Below are positions 37,701 to 49,322 of a stretch of DNA of 64,000 bases, piece after piece; positions within the stretch are counted from its first letter, which is position 1; every line of letters starts with the position of its first letter. The notes beneath the pieces are model-generated. The model saw only the letters and a program-made list of their open reading frames with translations, had not been told where the DNA came from and did not search any database. The translations under genes and the position numbers were made by a program. The DNA comes from Sphagnum compactum. Its lineage: Eukaryota > Bryophyta > Sphagnopsida > Sphagnales. The DNA is taken from contig OZ234494.1 in the NCBI GenBank assembly GCA_965153455.1, forward strand, positions 9,672,001 through 9,736,000, written 5' to 3'.

Positions 37701-38442
37701 GAACTACCAACAGGACGACTGGCTGGACCTACTATCTCAAGCAGAGTTTGCTTATAATAACACAACACATGCATCGACCGGGATCAGTCCATTCTTTGCC
37801 AATTACGGTTTTCATCCCAGGTTCAGCCTTGAAATTCCTGGAGACTCCGTAAACCCCTCGGCTGAAGAAAGGGCCACGAGGCTTGGACAGGTTCAACAGA
37901 ACCTTATGGCAGAACTCAAGCTAACACAGGAGTGGCAAAAGAAGCAAGCAGACCGCCGACGCAAGGACCATCCAAACTTCAAGGTTGGAGACAAGGTCTG
38001 GCTTCTCAGAAAGAACATTGCTACCACTCGCCCATGTGCCAAGTTGGATTACAAGCGCCTCGGACCTTTCAAAATCGCCAAATTGGTTGGTCTAGTGGCT
38101 TGCCAGTTGGAGCTTCCACCCCAGTTCAAAATCCACAATGTTTTCCATGTCTCCCTGCTTGAGCCCTATCATGAAAACCCGATCCCAGAACGTCATCAAG
38201 AACCCCCAGCTCCAGTCGAAATTGAAGGCCAAGAAGAGTTTGAAGTTCAGGAGGTCTTGGACTCCAAGAAGATTCGTGGAAAGCTCCTGTACCTTGTCTT
38301 TTGGCGAGGTTATCCTCCTTCTGAAGCTACTTGGGAGCCTGCTGGAAACCTAGTTCATGCCCAAGACTTAATTAATCGGTTTCACCAACGATATCCTAAC
38401 AAACCGGCTCCATCTAGAAGATGTCGCTTGAGGAGAGGATAA
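34588..38442 (+). CDS. pol polyprotein: protease, RT, RNase H, integrase, chromodomain (1284 aa)
   Basis: The open frame contains protease D88-S-G (ALVDSGA), RT with the YLDD active site (residues 488-491), and RNase H (TDASDFALGAIL; DHKNLLYF; ADALSR). The integrase has an HHCC zinc region (HFGMARTHELVSRTYWWP to CDTC) and catalytic D928, D988 and E1024, a D-60-D-35-E spacing. A C-terminal chromodomain occupies about residues 1215-1272. The first ATG at 34588 overlaps the gag knuckle in another frame, so pol is probably made by frameshifting or was once fused to gag. RT carries MPFSLTNAP where MPFGLTNAP is usual. The stop TAA ends exactly one base before the 3' LTR. No stops interrupt the frame. 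Confidence 0.93.
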   Translation: MSLLWQPRAYSSSMPSKACQTSGTSCGNSPGVGKQEHPVTVGAVRLDLTQHHLCKGSCSAVGPSPSFTQYVDIIRIPEDIPQVSALVDSGATSSFIDQTFVVQHNILVVKKSTPVPVEVIDGRTIASGAITHETTPLELCIGKHTEKIVLNIISTPHHPIILGLPWLEAHNPIIDWRSRTLTFSAQRCTSQEPHTQKNTLSSPAKNPVVENPKRVGTNSSFIKSVMSNPAVKNPRLVRTKPCPVKNLVKNSAQKTNPVQIFVDRAVPFYRAAKNLQVFAIHVNPANTTNPQSEPTPVKLPKKYKDFADVFEKINADQLPAHSPYDCPIDLEEGHSPPFGPIYGLSEPELQALRDYLTENLAKGFIQHSKSPAGALILFVKKKDGSLRLCVDYRGLNKITKKNRYPLPLISGLLDRLRTGKIFTKLDLRGAYNLLRIRPGDEWKTAFRTRYGHFEYTVMPFSLTNAPAVFQHLMNDIFRDYMDEFVVVYLDDILIFSKDQETHDKHVRLVLATLREHGLYAKLEKCEFDKSSVAFLGYVISPDGIFMDKSKVETIQCWATPSSVKDVQHFLGFANFYRRFIKGYSKITTPLITLTCKDKPFSWNPTAQAAFDTLKMAFTSAPILIHPDPAKPFIVETDASDFALGAILSQFGIDGLLHPVAFYSRKLTSAEINYQVYDKELLAIITAFEQWRPYLAGAQHRVQVLTDHKNLLYFTTTRTLNRRQARWSIFLADFDFEIQYQPGTQQGKADALSRRSEYELRAGDEAYGQQNQTLLNPKQFRVAATISTLPDSYLVRDIKIATEEDTWATNIKKELQERPRNPNRDDLDQFEQQDGLLLRNNLIYVPEGPIRLKILRECHDNTLASHFGMARTHELVSRTYWWPKMNKMLREYVKSCDTCARSKAPRHRPFGLLQPLSIPSRPWGSIAMDFITDLPTVRTKNSILVVVDRLTKMAHFTPCSKSITAEETAQLILDGIVRLHGLPEEIVSDRGPQFASKFWHRLFELLGVDIRLSSAFHPETNGQTERTNQTLEQYLRCTVNYQQDDWLDLLSQAEFAYNNTTHASTGISPFFANYGFHPRFSLEIPGDSVNPSAEERATRLGQVQQNLMAELKLTQEWQKKQADRRRKDHPNFKVGDKVWLLRKNIATTRPCAKLDYKRLGPFKIAKLVGLVACQLELPPQFKIHNVFHVSLLEPYHENPIPERHQEPPAPVEIEGQEEFEVQEVLDSKKIRGKLLYLVFWRGYPPSEATWEPAGNLVHAQDLINRFHQRYPNKPAPSRRCRLRRG

Positions 38443-38709
38443 TGTCATGGCCTAGGATATTTTGGGATACTTTTGGCAATGTCATGTCCTAGGATATTTT
38501 GGGATACTTTTGGCAATATCATGGCCTAGGATATTTTGGGATACTTTTGGCAATATCATGGCCTAGGATATTTTGGGACTAGTATGGCTCAGGGTTATAA
38601 AAGGAGATAGTCTGGGGAACAACCCTTTAGCAGATCAACACCAGTTGATGGGTCAATAAAGCTTGTCTTGTCTTGTAATTCTCCACTTGTTTGTAGTCGG
38701 TCCATAACA
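38443..38709 (+). repeat. 3' LTR of the chromovirus (267 bp)
   Basis: The sequence is identical to the 5' LTR except that it has four instead of five copies of the 37-bp U3 unit. It ends CCATAACA and is followed by the GGTTG duplication. Confidence 0.95.
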
Positions 38710-38714
38710 GGTTG

Positions 38715-41700
38715 TTTGCCATAGCACAAATTGAAGGTAAAATATTCTTCGAGGTTTTTTTCTTTTTTCTTAAAACTAAAAAAAAGAAAACAAATGAGCA
38801 AACATTGGAACAATTTTTTGAAACAACCCAAGTGGAAAAATGAAGAGAAGAAAGTGAAAATGCATCTCAAAAACTTTCTAAAGTTCAAAATTCACATGTT
38901 TTTGAAAAAATATATTACTTGCAACACACACATTATAACACAAAAGCTTATCCCAAAAGTGTCCCAAAAATAATAAACATGTCTTCCTACTTTTAGCTAA
39001 ATTTCAAATGACGAAATTTTCCTTCTACATTTTGCATAGAACATTATATTGTTTTGCAGAACAAAAATCTAGATTATCACAATTGACAACAAAGGGGAGG
39101 AAGGTTGTTCCACGATGTTTTGAAGATGGAATTGGAGAAGGAGTCATTTGCACCATGTGGAAACTTTGGTGGTGGGGCATGAGACCTAGGGAAGGTGTCG
39201 GATAGAGTTCAATGGGCAATATTTAACATCTTGCGTATTGCAAGTTTGGAATAGATTATGAATGTCAAGTAACAAAAAGAAATAAAAGGTAATTCCCAAC
39301 CTATTTAGTTGTCATGGTGTTCAATTGCAACAACCCTTGTCATAATTTTAAATCCAGTGTACTACTCAAACAATAAATCAATGACTTCACCTCAATATTA
39401 TCAATTGGACCTAACATTATTGGGCATTCAAGGATCACAACATTCTAGTCCCTATTTCATAAACATCATTATCCTTTTGTAAGCAATCTTACTATGGATT
39501 GAATAATACCCCATCCATAATGACCCTAATTTTCAGTAGTGACAATGTGCCCAAATGAAATCATATAGAACACAACACACTAGATGGATATTCAACAAAC
39601 AAACACAATTGCCTCCTTCACCTAACTATAGTTGTTATCCACAGACACCAACAAAATACACTATTTGCAAAGATGACTAAGAAAAAAGACAATGATAAAA
39701 CATTGTTTCGATTTCCATGCCTAGAGATTCTTTAGGAATGATTTTTTTCAAACAAAATCTACCCTCAAAGCTTCCATACGAATGGGTACTCTTTCTCCCC
39801 AACAACTATATACACATCACATTGGACAACATAAATGTTTAAACAAAAGAACCTGACTTGCTTCAGGGACTGCTTACATAAACACTAAAGCTTGTCATCA
39901 CAACTTTGAATCCACCCCTATTTTCTATTGCTAGATCTGCATTCTTATTGTCGAAACATGTGCGCAATGGAATTGCATGCTTCAAAAATGAAAAACCAGT
40001 CTACCATGAGTTCTTCTTCCACTCTACTTTTATAATAAATTCTCCTACTAATAAAAGGTATCTACTTTCGAAAATCCACTACAACCAATTGGATTCAAAA
40101 ACTTATCCCTTCAATAAAATTCAATAGAAGACTCCAACATCTCCTCCAAGATCACAACAGTTCCATCACTCCATCACTTGCTTCCTCCAAAATCCAAGTA
40201 ACAACATTTAGATGACTTTGCAATGAGGAAAAACCAACCAACATTGAACACCATCAAGCCATCACTCCATAACCTACACAAAACAAAAACACAAAAACAA
40301 AGCAAAAACTAGCACAACTCCTTCACCATCACTATCAACTGTCGACGCTTTGTCACATACTGAGTCTAGAAGTTGATAGTATTGTGTCATTGCATTAGGG
40401 TTTCATCCTTACCCCGTTTTTCATCATAGTCCGAACAATATACAATAAATTCATGTGCAAATTGGGCATTTTGAAATGTGTGTCACACAAATAAGTCATG
40501 GTTTCTTTTAGTGTAACCATTTTAATGGAATCAAATGGGTTTTGGAACAAGAAATATTCAAAAATAGTTGGAAAATATGAATTATCTATGTGAAGTATTT
40601 TCTTTTGTATTGCAATATTATCAAAAGTGTAACAAGGTCACAACTAATGATTGACCATATTTCAAAGTGGGCCAAACTTTAAATGCAAAGAAAGATCACT
40701 CATCAATTCAAATATTTTCAATTTTTTTCATTATAACAAACTTGATCACTTTCCATGGTTTCATTTCATTGAAAATGATTAAATGATATTTCACATGGCC
40801 ACAATAGCACATGTTCCATTATAGTGATCAATTAAACATTAATATAGTAATTGAGATGTTGCATTTGGGTGAAATGTTTCATGTGTTCAATGTCAACTAT
40901 TGTGTGTCTATGAACTATGAACATGTGACTAAAATTCACATGTTTATATTTACAACATAAAATTATATAAGACATAGTTATGACAATATGGAAGTCATTA
41001 AAATTGACTTGGAAAAATGTTATGTATTATTGTCAAAATTCTTTGCAAAAAATATATATATATAATCATTCCATATCATATAAATTTACCATTGTGAATA
41101 AAAGGATTAGGTTCAATAACCTCCTAATGTATCAATTGCCGAAGGCACATATAACATGACTAGTTAAATCAAGTTGAATTTTAATGAAGACATTATAATT
41201 TAAATTGTAAGCCTTGGACAAATGTCAAGTTCCTATTTTAGGTCTTCCCTGACTCAAATTGGAAAATTAATTAAAAACCTTTGTGCCTGCACTTAAGCTA
41301 CTAGTGACTAATTTATTTTTCTTGCAATCAACACTAGTTGTCCGATTGAAGGAATGAGAAGCTTCAGTGTTCTCCAGTCTGTATAGGAGATTTCATAATG
41401 TAGGGCACCTTTGGGCAACTATGAAAATTCTAGCAAATTCACAAAAGGTCTCCCCTTCCACAAGTATTCTAATTGGAATGTAAAGACACTTAAGTTATCG
41501 TAGACATAGACATGGAGTTATATTCTTGATTATGTAATGTCCCACAACAACAGAATTCTCTATTTTATAAATTATGACATATCCATTTACAAGACCAGAT
41601 AGTATGCAATTCTCAAACATTCAAGTTCATACTTGAGATCCCAAGAAGCATTTGGGTTGCTATTGAGACCAACTTGTTATATCCAGAGTCCCAATGTTTC

Positions 41701-42655
41701 TAACAAACTGATTTAAATTTGAGGAATCATTTTATGTGTACCAAACTGATATACTGAAATCCACACACTAGAAAGGCCAGAGCAAAATTGGTATAAACCC
41801 AAGCAAAAAGACGTGTCATTTTAGGTGAGGAAAGTACCATATGACTCATTGATGGATTTTGGAGAATGAACTAGCATAATTTGTTGATGAAATGCATGAT
41901 TGCAATGGGAATGTTGACATGTTCAAGATTCACAAGTTTTCTTGGCAAGTGTGTATGCATCGTTGTTGTAAAACAATAACCTAAAACACCTGCTTTACAA
42001 TTATAAACACAACTTTTAAGACAAATAAGATTGAGTCAAAGCACTTTTTCATGTTATATTGGTAAGTGGAATATGTTATCTTTGTATGTTAATTCTTGTC
42101 TTGCTAAGAAGATTTTATAAATGATCAGTCACCATATCATAAAACTGAATAGTGGTTCATTTTTATGTTATATAAATAGCTACATGAATCTCTACAACCT
42201 GAGGTTTTGTTGGCACTGACTTGCAAATAACTATGGCCTGAATTGAAATATGACTCACATTTGATAATTTCTGTAAATAGACGCAAGTTTATTAAATGAG
42301 GGCAAGGTTTCCCCTACAAACAGAGTTGATGGCTGCTAAAAATCAGATGGAGAGTTGGAGTTAACACACCCAAGTCATTCACAGTTCTTGGTTGTTGTGT
42401 TGCAAAAGAATCTGAAAGCCAACAAATTCTCTGCTTCAAGTTCCAGGCAGAAAACATTAGAACAAAAGAGAAAAGTACAGCACTCAAAACCTGAGAGCTA
42501 CTTTGGTCAAACAACCTTGGTTCCATATTTCACATCAAGTGAAGCCAATTAGCAAAGGAGATCGATTGTCAACTTACAGGTAGTGGGTAGTGTAGAATAT
42601 ATGCCAATCCCATTGGATCTACATATCAGTTTGCACAATAAAGTTCCTGTTCTTC
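38715..42655. other. AT-rich spacer without recognisable gene
   Basis: No convincing reading frame, RNA gene or bounded repeat was recognised. Short open frames here have biased, low-complexity composition. Confidence 0.4.
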
Positions 42656-42659
42656 TCTA

Positions 42660-43060
42660 GTCCTTCAACTATCTGAACAATAATTGACAAAATTCACTGG
42701 GATCACATACGCCACCATCTCCAGGAAATTTGTTATCCTTTGCACTAGGCTTAATCTATGAGTATCCTGGGAGCCTCCTGAGCACCTGCAATGGAATCTA
42801 CCATTGGCACTGCATCCTGATTGACACCACATTCCATAGTCCAGCAGTGGCCTGAACCAGAAAATCAACTCCCTCAGTTGTATCCTCCTGAATCTCATTC
42901 TCAGCCATGACAAATTGCTGCAACTGCCCAGCACCAAATGCAGGGAATAGTGCCAAAACACCTTCTACTAACCAGCATGTTGTGATAGTGTTGTTCCACT
43001 TGACAAAACTTTCTGCATCCTCAATCCATTGTCATTCATCAGTTTGGTTTGGTGTGTGAT
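42660..43060 (-). pseudogene. Decayed coding-like segment, family not recognised
   Basis: One minus-strand frame reads as ordinary protein for about 80 codons, including QWIEDAESFVKWNN, VEGVLALFPAFGAGQLQQFV and EDTTEGVDFLVQATAGLWNV. It has a TGA upstream, where Trp is possible, and a TAG at its end. The balanced composition in an AT-rich region suggests former coding sequence, possibly a retrotransposon gag. I do not recognise the family. Confidence 0.3.
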
Positions 43061-46000
43061 CAGAAGATGTGTGGATTAGACACACTGATGTGATTAGATA
43101 CACATTTTCTCATCGCATAATCTGTGAAGAGAAAGAGATGTGTGTATACATTTTTGGATTTGGGCTGCATTGTGTAAAACCCTCATGGCTAACACCATGC
43201 CATTTGATGATTCTTATATTGCAGCCATTGGTTGTAGCACTCAGTGAAGATGAAACTAGAGCTGGAGTCAAGCGGAGGCTCAATATGACATCAGAGCCAC
43301 TGGCAAAGATCCCATGTTCTGGGCACCACCAGTTTCAGTGCCTTTTTCCTGGGGGATTGTTGCTGGCTGCATCATCAATTCCTCTTTGAAAAAGAGATAT
43401 GATGAGATGAGTAAGTACTGTCCAAAACATCAATGACCTTGCCCATAGTCCTGCCACCATATACCCAATTCTTTGATTCATTTGACAAGTCCATCAGTGT
43501 AGCTATGAACTGCCAGTGCAGTCATTTTTCTACCATTCAGGAAAGTAGACTAATTACTGGTGGGTGGTGCACATGCTTGGGTGGCATCCCTGAAGAATGA
43601 CCTGTTGTTACATAAACCTTACTGGGATCACTATCTTACTGTCATTTCAGACAATCTGCTACAGATTCAACATGTAGGATCTACACAAAATCAGTGACGG
43701 ATGCAGCAGGCAAAAGCTTTTGCCAGAAAACACTTTGTATACATAATGGAATTGTTACATAAGCTGTAAGTAAAACAACTTTGTAAAGACTGGAAAGGAC
43801 ATGCTAATTTTCCTGTCCTTCGTCAGGCTTTTCAGAATTTCTAGATAGCTTATCAAAACCTCCAGTTGATACAGTAAATCTCTCAGCCAAGTGTGACCAA
43901 CCAACCAGCACTCCAACAAAGAGCCTCAGTAGGAGGGCACACTTGCACCTTTTCAAGTTGATGATATATATCTATATATGTATGAAAGCCTTTTCCCACA
44001 TGCGACAAGAAGCTTACCCATTGGCTCTATTTACAAACTTTTGCCTTTGTTGATGATGAGCAACCTGCATTGAAATGGAATTGAAGGCAGCTGCTGAGAT
44101 GGGTAGTTGTGACAGACTCTCAAGAAATTTACCTTCACAGCAATTGACAGTGCAGCACTTTGAAAGAGGCAGAGTACTGTCTACTACTTTGTTGTTTCAA
44201 GGCTCTGCACATCTGGCAATGTCAGATGCTTTTGCTTTGAGAAAGAGAGATGTTTTCATCTGGCAAGAAGTGCATTGGTGCTGATGATGATGATGGCAAA
44301 CAACCATGCACCTCTCCTCTGCCTCCAACTCCTCTTCCATTGTCATGACCTTTGGCAGACTGGAGACTCATCTAGCTTTTTGCACAAGTCAGTAACGACT
44401 TTCCTGTGTCCACACCTCAATGCCAAAAAAAGCATGCTGAGATGCCAAATGTATGTGTATACCTCAGTGGAAAGTTTGCAGAGTTGAACTGTCCTCCCAT
44501 CTCTGCCCAGCTCTGATGAAAGCCTGAGTTTTTCTTTCTTCTCCATGCTATGATACACTGCTACATGACCGAGATAAGATCTGTGACAGGATGATGCAAC
44601 AGCAGCAACATGCTTTGGTGTTTGAGGTTTGCTCACAAGTGTGCCAGATCTTCTTTCAGGTAGTAGAGCAATTTTGTGTGCCTTAAGAGAATGAAAGTTG
44701 CCTGCAGCAGAATGTGATTTTGCACCCAGACTATTATTGCGCCCCACACCTACTTTCAATAGGTGTGGAGGTTTTGGCATTTGCTACATTTCTCTTGGCA
44801 GTTGGAGTTTTCATGCTCAGCAATGGCATACTTGGAAACTGAGTTTTTTCATTTCTGAAATCCACAAAGCCAGTTGTCATCATCTTGTTATCCTGGAGAG
44901 AGCCTGCAAAAACCTTCTGTGCAATCTGCTTTGCAAAGAGTTTGCAATGAGTTTATACTGCTGGGCTTCAATACTCTACAGCAAAAGTGGGTGCTTCCAG
45001 TGTTCACATTGAGGTCCTACAATTGACAGCAAATTGCATCCAGACACTGTAAACTGTACCGCAAAGATATGGCAGTGGTCCAAGATATCTGCCAGTTACT
45101 TGCACCAAGATAGCAGCTCTACAGCCATTTTACTAATTCATCGCTATGTGACAGCCTACATGCAAGGAAGCCTAGATACAGAGAGAAGTGTTCAAACTCA
45201 AATAATACCATTTTAGTACTCTTTGAGTCCTGAGACAATCCTATTATTAATATCTTGCTACTGTGTAGGCTTTCTTTCCTTGCAGTTAAACAGTGAGACT
45301 AAGAGCATCTGCACATTGAGGTGCTTACAATGTAAGTCAAAAGGTTGTGCACTTGAAATTGACATACCACTTTTGATTTGAAGTGGGAGGGATTTGGATC
45401 ATGAAACACTCCACAATACCACACTCCAGCAATCACCTGCACAGACCCTCGCATCAGGTCATTTTCATCAAGTCATTTGCCACCAAGTTTGAACTGGTTA
45501 TCATCTATGACAGTGAATGCCACCATGAAAAAAATTGTCTGCCGAAACCCATATGACTTGACTTAACCTTTGACCTTACTTTCTAGAGATGGTCATCAAG
45601 TGTACAGCTTGGTCAATGGCTGCAAAACTCCTCACTCCATGGAGTATTCAGTTCCACAAAACCTGCCTCATTTTTAACAGCACCAATGAGCTGATGTGAA
45701 GTGCATTGTCCCATTTATGACAAACTAATGACCCTTTCTCTGTGCTGTTATGGCTCATTCTCGTCAGGATTCAGACAAAATGAATTGTGAGGATGGCAAG
45801 TGATTGTGCAAATTTCTGAGGAGAAGCAGTTTCTAGTCATCAGTGTCAGCAAGCAACTGAGTTCATACAAGTGTGAAACTCAACAGAGGAGGTTGGAGAA
45901 GCACTCTACAACAAAAGAAAATCATCAAGACCTTTGCTATATGGTAATCTGTCTCCTTAAACAAAATTGCAGACAGATTTTTTACACCTTACGATACAGG

Positions 46001-46230
46001 TGAAGATGGTCACCAACCCCATGTTCCTTAACAATGAGAAAGAAAGCACTGACATAGCATCACACATCTCCACTGCAATACAGAACAATCCCCAGCTGTC
46101 AATTCATCCACAATTCCAGGATCTCCTTGAATCAACAACTGCCATCAATTTCAACACATTTTATTGTGCATGATGAAAACCAACATGACTCTGTGCTTGC
46201 AAACTATGGTAGAAAAAGGTTGTTGGGAAG
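43061..46230. other. Region of near-balanced composition, no gene assigned
   Basis: Less AT-rich than the flanks. It holds a 145-codon minus-strand frame (44780-44343, with MPKPPHLLKVGVGRNNSLG at its start and a possible donor GAG|GTATAC near 44452) and a plus-strand frame at 45967-46173. Neither shows a known domain. This could be old transposon DNA, a non-coding transcript, or introns of the minus-strand gene suspected at 46.3-47.1 kb. Confidence 0.3.
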
Positions 46231-46260
46231 ATTAGCTTGCCTGGAAACACCTTCAATTTG

Positions 46261-46384
46261 CTAGGTCCAACCTCGTTGTTTGGACAATTCAGTGCCAGCA
46301 ATGGTGTTGTAGACGAAGTGTTTCCTCTTAATTGCTTCCTCTTCAACCGTCATCTCAATCCGATGCTTCAGCCACTGAGCTCTA
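46261..46384 (-). CDS. Candidate terminal exon of an unidentified minus-strand gene
   Basis: A strong acceptor (CTGTTTTCTTTTATAG on the minus strand, ending near 46385) precedes an open frame. It reads AQWLKHRIEMTVEEEAIK and then KRKHFVYNTIAGTELSKQRG, ending at TAG. The composition is that of a real small alpha-helical protein. The upstream exon is uncertain: MFAQALARAARFLKLEFLAK at about 46501-46440 is one option, but no donor in the right phase was found. The function is not recognised. Confidence 0.35.
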
Positions 46385-47062
46385 TAAAAGAAAACAGAAA
46401 TAGCACGATGCCACACGTCCCGGTTTTGCCAAAAACTCCAGTTTGAGGAATCGAGCCGCCCTGGCAAGAGCTTGTGCAAACATGTGCAGACATGTTTTAA
46501 GAGCAAGTGTTGAACCTCATCCAATACCGCCAGGAGAGAGCGAAGGAGGTGTGCAGGAAAAGAACACCCATACAAATGTCCGAAGATTCAGCTTGCAAAA
46601 GCAACAAAAAATCGAGGGATGAAACCAACAACAGCGGAGAAAGCAAGAATCCCAAAATCAACATGTGTGGAAGATAGGTACCCACATCAAAAGCTTCCAA
46701 GCGCAATCAAATGTAGTAGTGAACACAAGACGAGGGTGGAACCCGATCCCCAGTTCTGTTGTTGTACCCACGAACAAACCTACCTATGAACTCTCGCAAT
46801 TAAATTATTCCAGAAATCGAGAGACAAGCTTGAAAAACGCTCTACCGAATCCCAAGAGCCAACAAAAACAGCTGATTGCAGAAAATGGGAGACGGACACT
46901 GGCAACAGTGTACAGAAGAAACAGCAGATGAAGCCACCATCATCGTCAAGCACATCAAGCACTAGAGTCGAGGTCCCTCCCACTCTTGATTGATTTAGGT
47001 GTGATTCCCTCCCAAATACGAGGATCGAGAGGCATAGGAGGGGAAGGGTCCTTTATGCCTAA

Positions 47063-47080
47063 GCCCTAAACCCTAAACCA
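47063..47080 (-). promoter_or_regulatory. Telo-box-like motif (two CCCTAAA units)
   Basis: CCCTAAACCCTAAACC on the plus strand contains AAACCCTAA, the telo box common in promoters of plant ribosomal and translation-related genes. It lies upstream of the suspected minus-strand gene at 46.3-47.0 kb. Confidence 0.35.
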
Positions 47081-47559
47081 CTACCACTGACTTACCATCT
47101 AACTTTGACATAGCATTAACCCAAATTGTTAACAAACATTCAGAAGTGTATTCACACTTGTGATATTTGCCACTAGTTTAGGGTTAAAAAGTTAGTAGGG
47201 TGTACCTTCTTGCCAGCATGGATACACACCAAAAATTCATGATGGCAAGTTACCACTTACTTTTGGCCATTTTTGCGTCATTTTTTCCAAAGCATCTTTG
47301 CATCATTCCTTTCAGCATTCCTGAGACTCAATTGAAACTCTTAGTTTGCAAGCTCTATAAGCTCGATCTTTTCATCGTTGCACTCATTTGTTCTCTTCGC
47401 AAGTTGAGTTGTTACTTGTTCAACATTTTGTAAGTTTGGTTGTTGTTCATTCCACAAACTCGTTCACTATTCATTATATCACAAGTCTGCTTGCTTGTTC
47501 TAATGCTTTGTGTTGCTTTTGGGATTGTGTTTGATTTTTTGTTTTTTGTTCACTATTGC

Positions 47560-48110
47560 TACCACCTCCATTCCAAGTTTGCTCTTTTTTTGTTCTTTGC
47601 TTTGCTTTTTGGGTTGTTTTTTGTTTTGTTGTGACCTCCATCGCAAGTTTGTTCTCTCCTTAATCTTTGTTTTGTTTTTGAGGTTGTTTTTTATTTTCCT
47701 TTGCTTTTCAATTTGTTGTGTGTGGTTTTTTGCTATTGCAAGTCGCACATCCCATTGTTGTGGGGTTGTTTTTTTTTCTTGGTTTTACATCTCGATCTAT
47801 TGTCAATGAATTCATTACTACTGTGACCTCCATTGCAAGTTTTCTCTTTACATGTTCTTTGATTATTTTTGGGATATTTTTTGTTTTCCTTCGCTTCTTA
47901 ATCTATTGTGTGTAGTTCTTTATTATTGCAAGTCACATGCTCCATTGTTGTTGGTTTGCAACATTCAAGTTTGTATTTTTTAGTGTTTTGTTTTTGTTTC
48001 TAGGTTTCTTTTTTGGTTTGTTTCCTTTGCATCTTGATCTATTGTGCATTATTGTTTGTTGTGTTGCAAATCACACATTCCATTGCCATGATTTGAGATA
48101 ATGAGTGCTA
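47560..48110. repeat. Diverged direct repeats, GT/T-rich
   Basis: The string TGTGACCTCCAT(C/T)GCAAGTTT followed by CTTTG/TTTTGTTTTT blocks and TATTGCAAGTC(G/A)CA recurs at about 47567, 47630 and 47820, with further partial copies toward 48110. The T-rich composition generates spurious Phe/Leu-rich frames. Confidence 0.55.
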
Positions 48111-48839
48111 CAACCTCCATCGTTGTGTAGCAAAGAAGATCAATTTTTTTTCCTTGTTCTTTGCTTTGTTTTGGGGTTTATACTTCCACAACATTGAGTT
48201 TCAAACTTTAAGGAATCAATAGTTACAAGCTTCAACACATTTGCAGTTCACAAAATTTTTCACTCTCCATTCTCCCAATTTGATTGGTGTGCTTTCATGT
48301 CTTAAACTTGCACATTGGAATTTGTTGCTTGACTGGAAATTGTTTTCTTGTTTTTTGCTTTCTTTCATGCTTAAGCAATGGCCTCATTGAGGTAATTGTT
48401 CATGAAGTTTTTTTCTACAAGTCTACATAGAATTCAAAAATGTGTTTGGTTTTGCTTTATAAATATTTGCAATTTCAAATTACAATATAATTGTACACCA
48501 TTTGGTTTCTAACATGTGTTCATGTGTTTTTGTGTTATGTAAATGTTGTTATTTAAAAGTTTGTTGATCAAGGTTTTTTTGTCCAAGAACTATTTTTTCA
48601 ATATAAATAGAAGACTATACTATCACATGTTGATGTTATTCAAGAATTGAAGAAAAAGTATGTTCTTTATTCATGGCAAGACACAATATAAACTAGAAAT
48701 AAAAGTTGCTTACCTTGTGTGTTCTAATAATCATCTTGGTTAGAGAAACATGTCCTTGAAATCTCCATTGTGGTAATGAGAAGTTGTTGCTACTTTGTAA
48801 CAATCTTGAACAAAACAATTGTTTGTTCTTTTTTTTTCT

Positions 48840-48970
48840 TTGAGCAAAGTGTAGCATGAAGAGAGGTAGAAGAACATAGGAAATAGGTAAAAGAAAATGG
48901 CAAGGAGGGGGGAGATGAAAGTGGAGGGGAATGTGGGGGGTGAATAGGGAGGGGAATGAAAGGAGAACTA
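48840..48970. repeat. Purine-rich, G-run-containing stretch
   Basis: The plus strand is almost all A and G, with runs of four to six G (near 48905, 48925, 48935 and 48950). It has potential for G-quadruplex or triplex formation. No gene is associated. Confidence 0.5.
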
Positions 48971-49322
48971 TGTAATGACATTCTAATAACTTAAATGAAT
49001 TAAATAGCCTTTTTCGGGGTTGTTAGCTATCATTGGAATGTTAATGCAAAAATTACCATTTTTGAAGATTGTATTAAGGAGACACTAACTAAACAACAAG
49101 CCAACATTCCCTTAACATTGGGTGCCATCTAGGATGCCACATAGATTTTAATGTTAATTAACATTGTTGGTTTGAATTCAACAATGTTCTTGTTATCCCT
49201 AAATAAACTTAGTAATGATTTTCCATCAAGTGTGATTCTAGAACATAAGAAAGATATTGATGGCTATAAGGTGCTCTCTAAACACACTAGGAAATTCATC
49301 AGTTTCCTATCACCTAAATGCG

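Larger units (their letters stand above)
32445..38709 (+). mobile_element. Ty3/gypsy chromovirus, structurally complete, recent insertion (6265 bp)
   Basis: The element has matching LTRs, a 5-bp target duplication, a leader, gag, pol with a C-terminal chromodomain, and a purine-rich tract (GAGGAGAGGA, 38430-38439) before the 3' LTR. The LTRs are identical apart from one 37-bp tandem unit, so insertion was recent. The primer site does not match tRNA-Met; instead it is complementary to the predicted RNA 5' end. GC content is well above that of the flanks. The chromodomain and the self-priming arrangement resemble Tf1/Tcn1-like chromoviruses; clade assignment is inference. Confidence 0.95.

Noticed and set aside
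47063-47080. Interstitial telomeric repeat
   Set aside because: Only about two units; better described as a telo-box motif.
47440-47915. Phe/Leu/Cys-rich open frames resembling membrane proteins
   Set aside because: They come from T-rich diverged direct repeats; the hydrophobicity is a by-product of composition.
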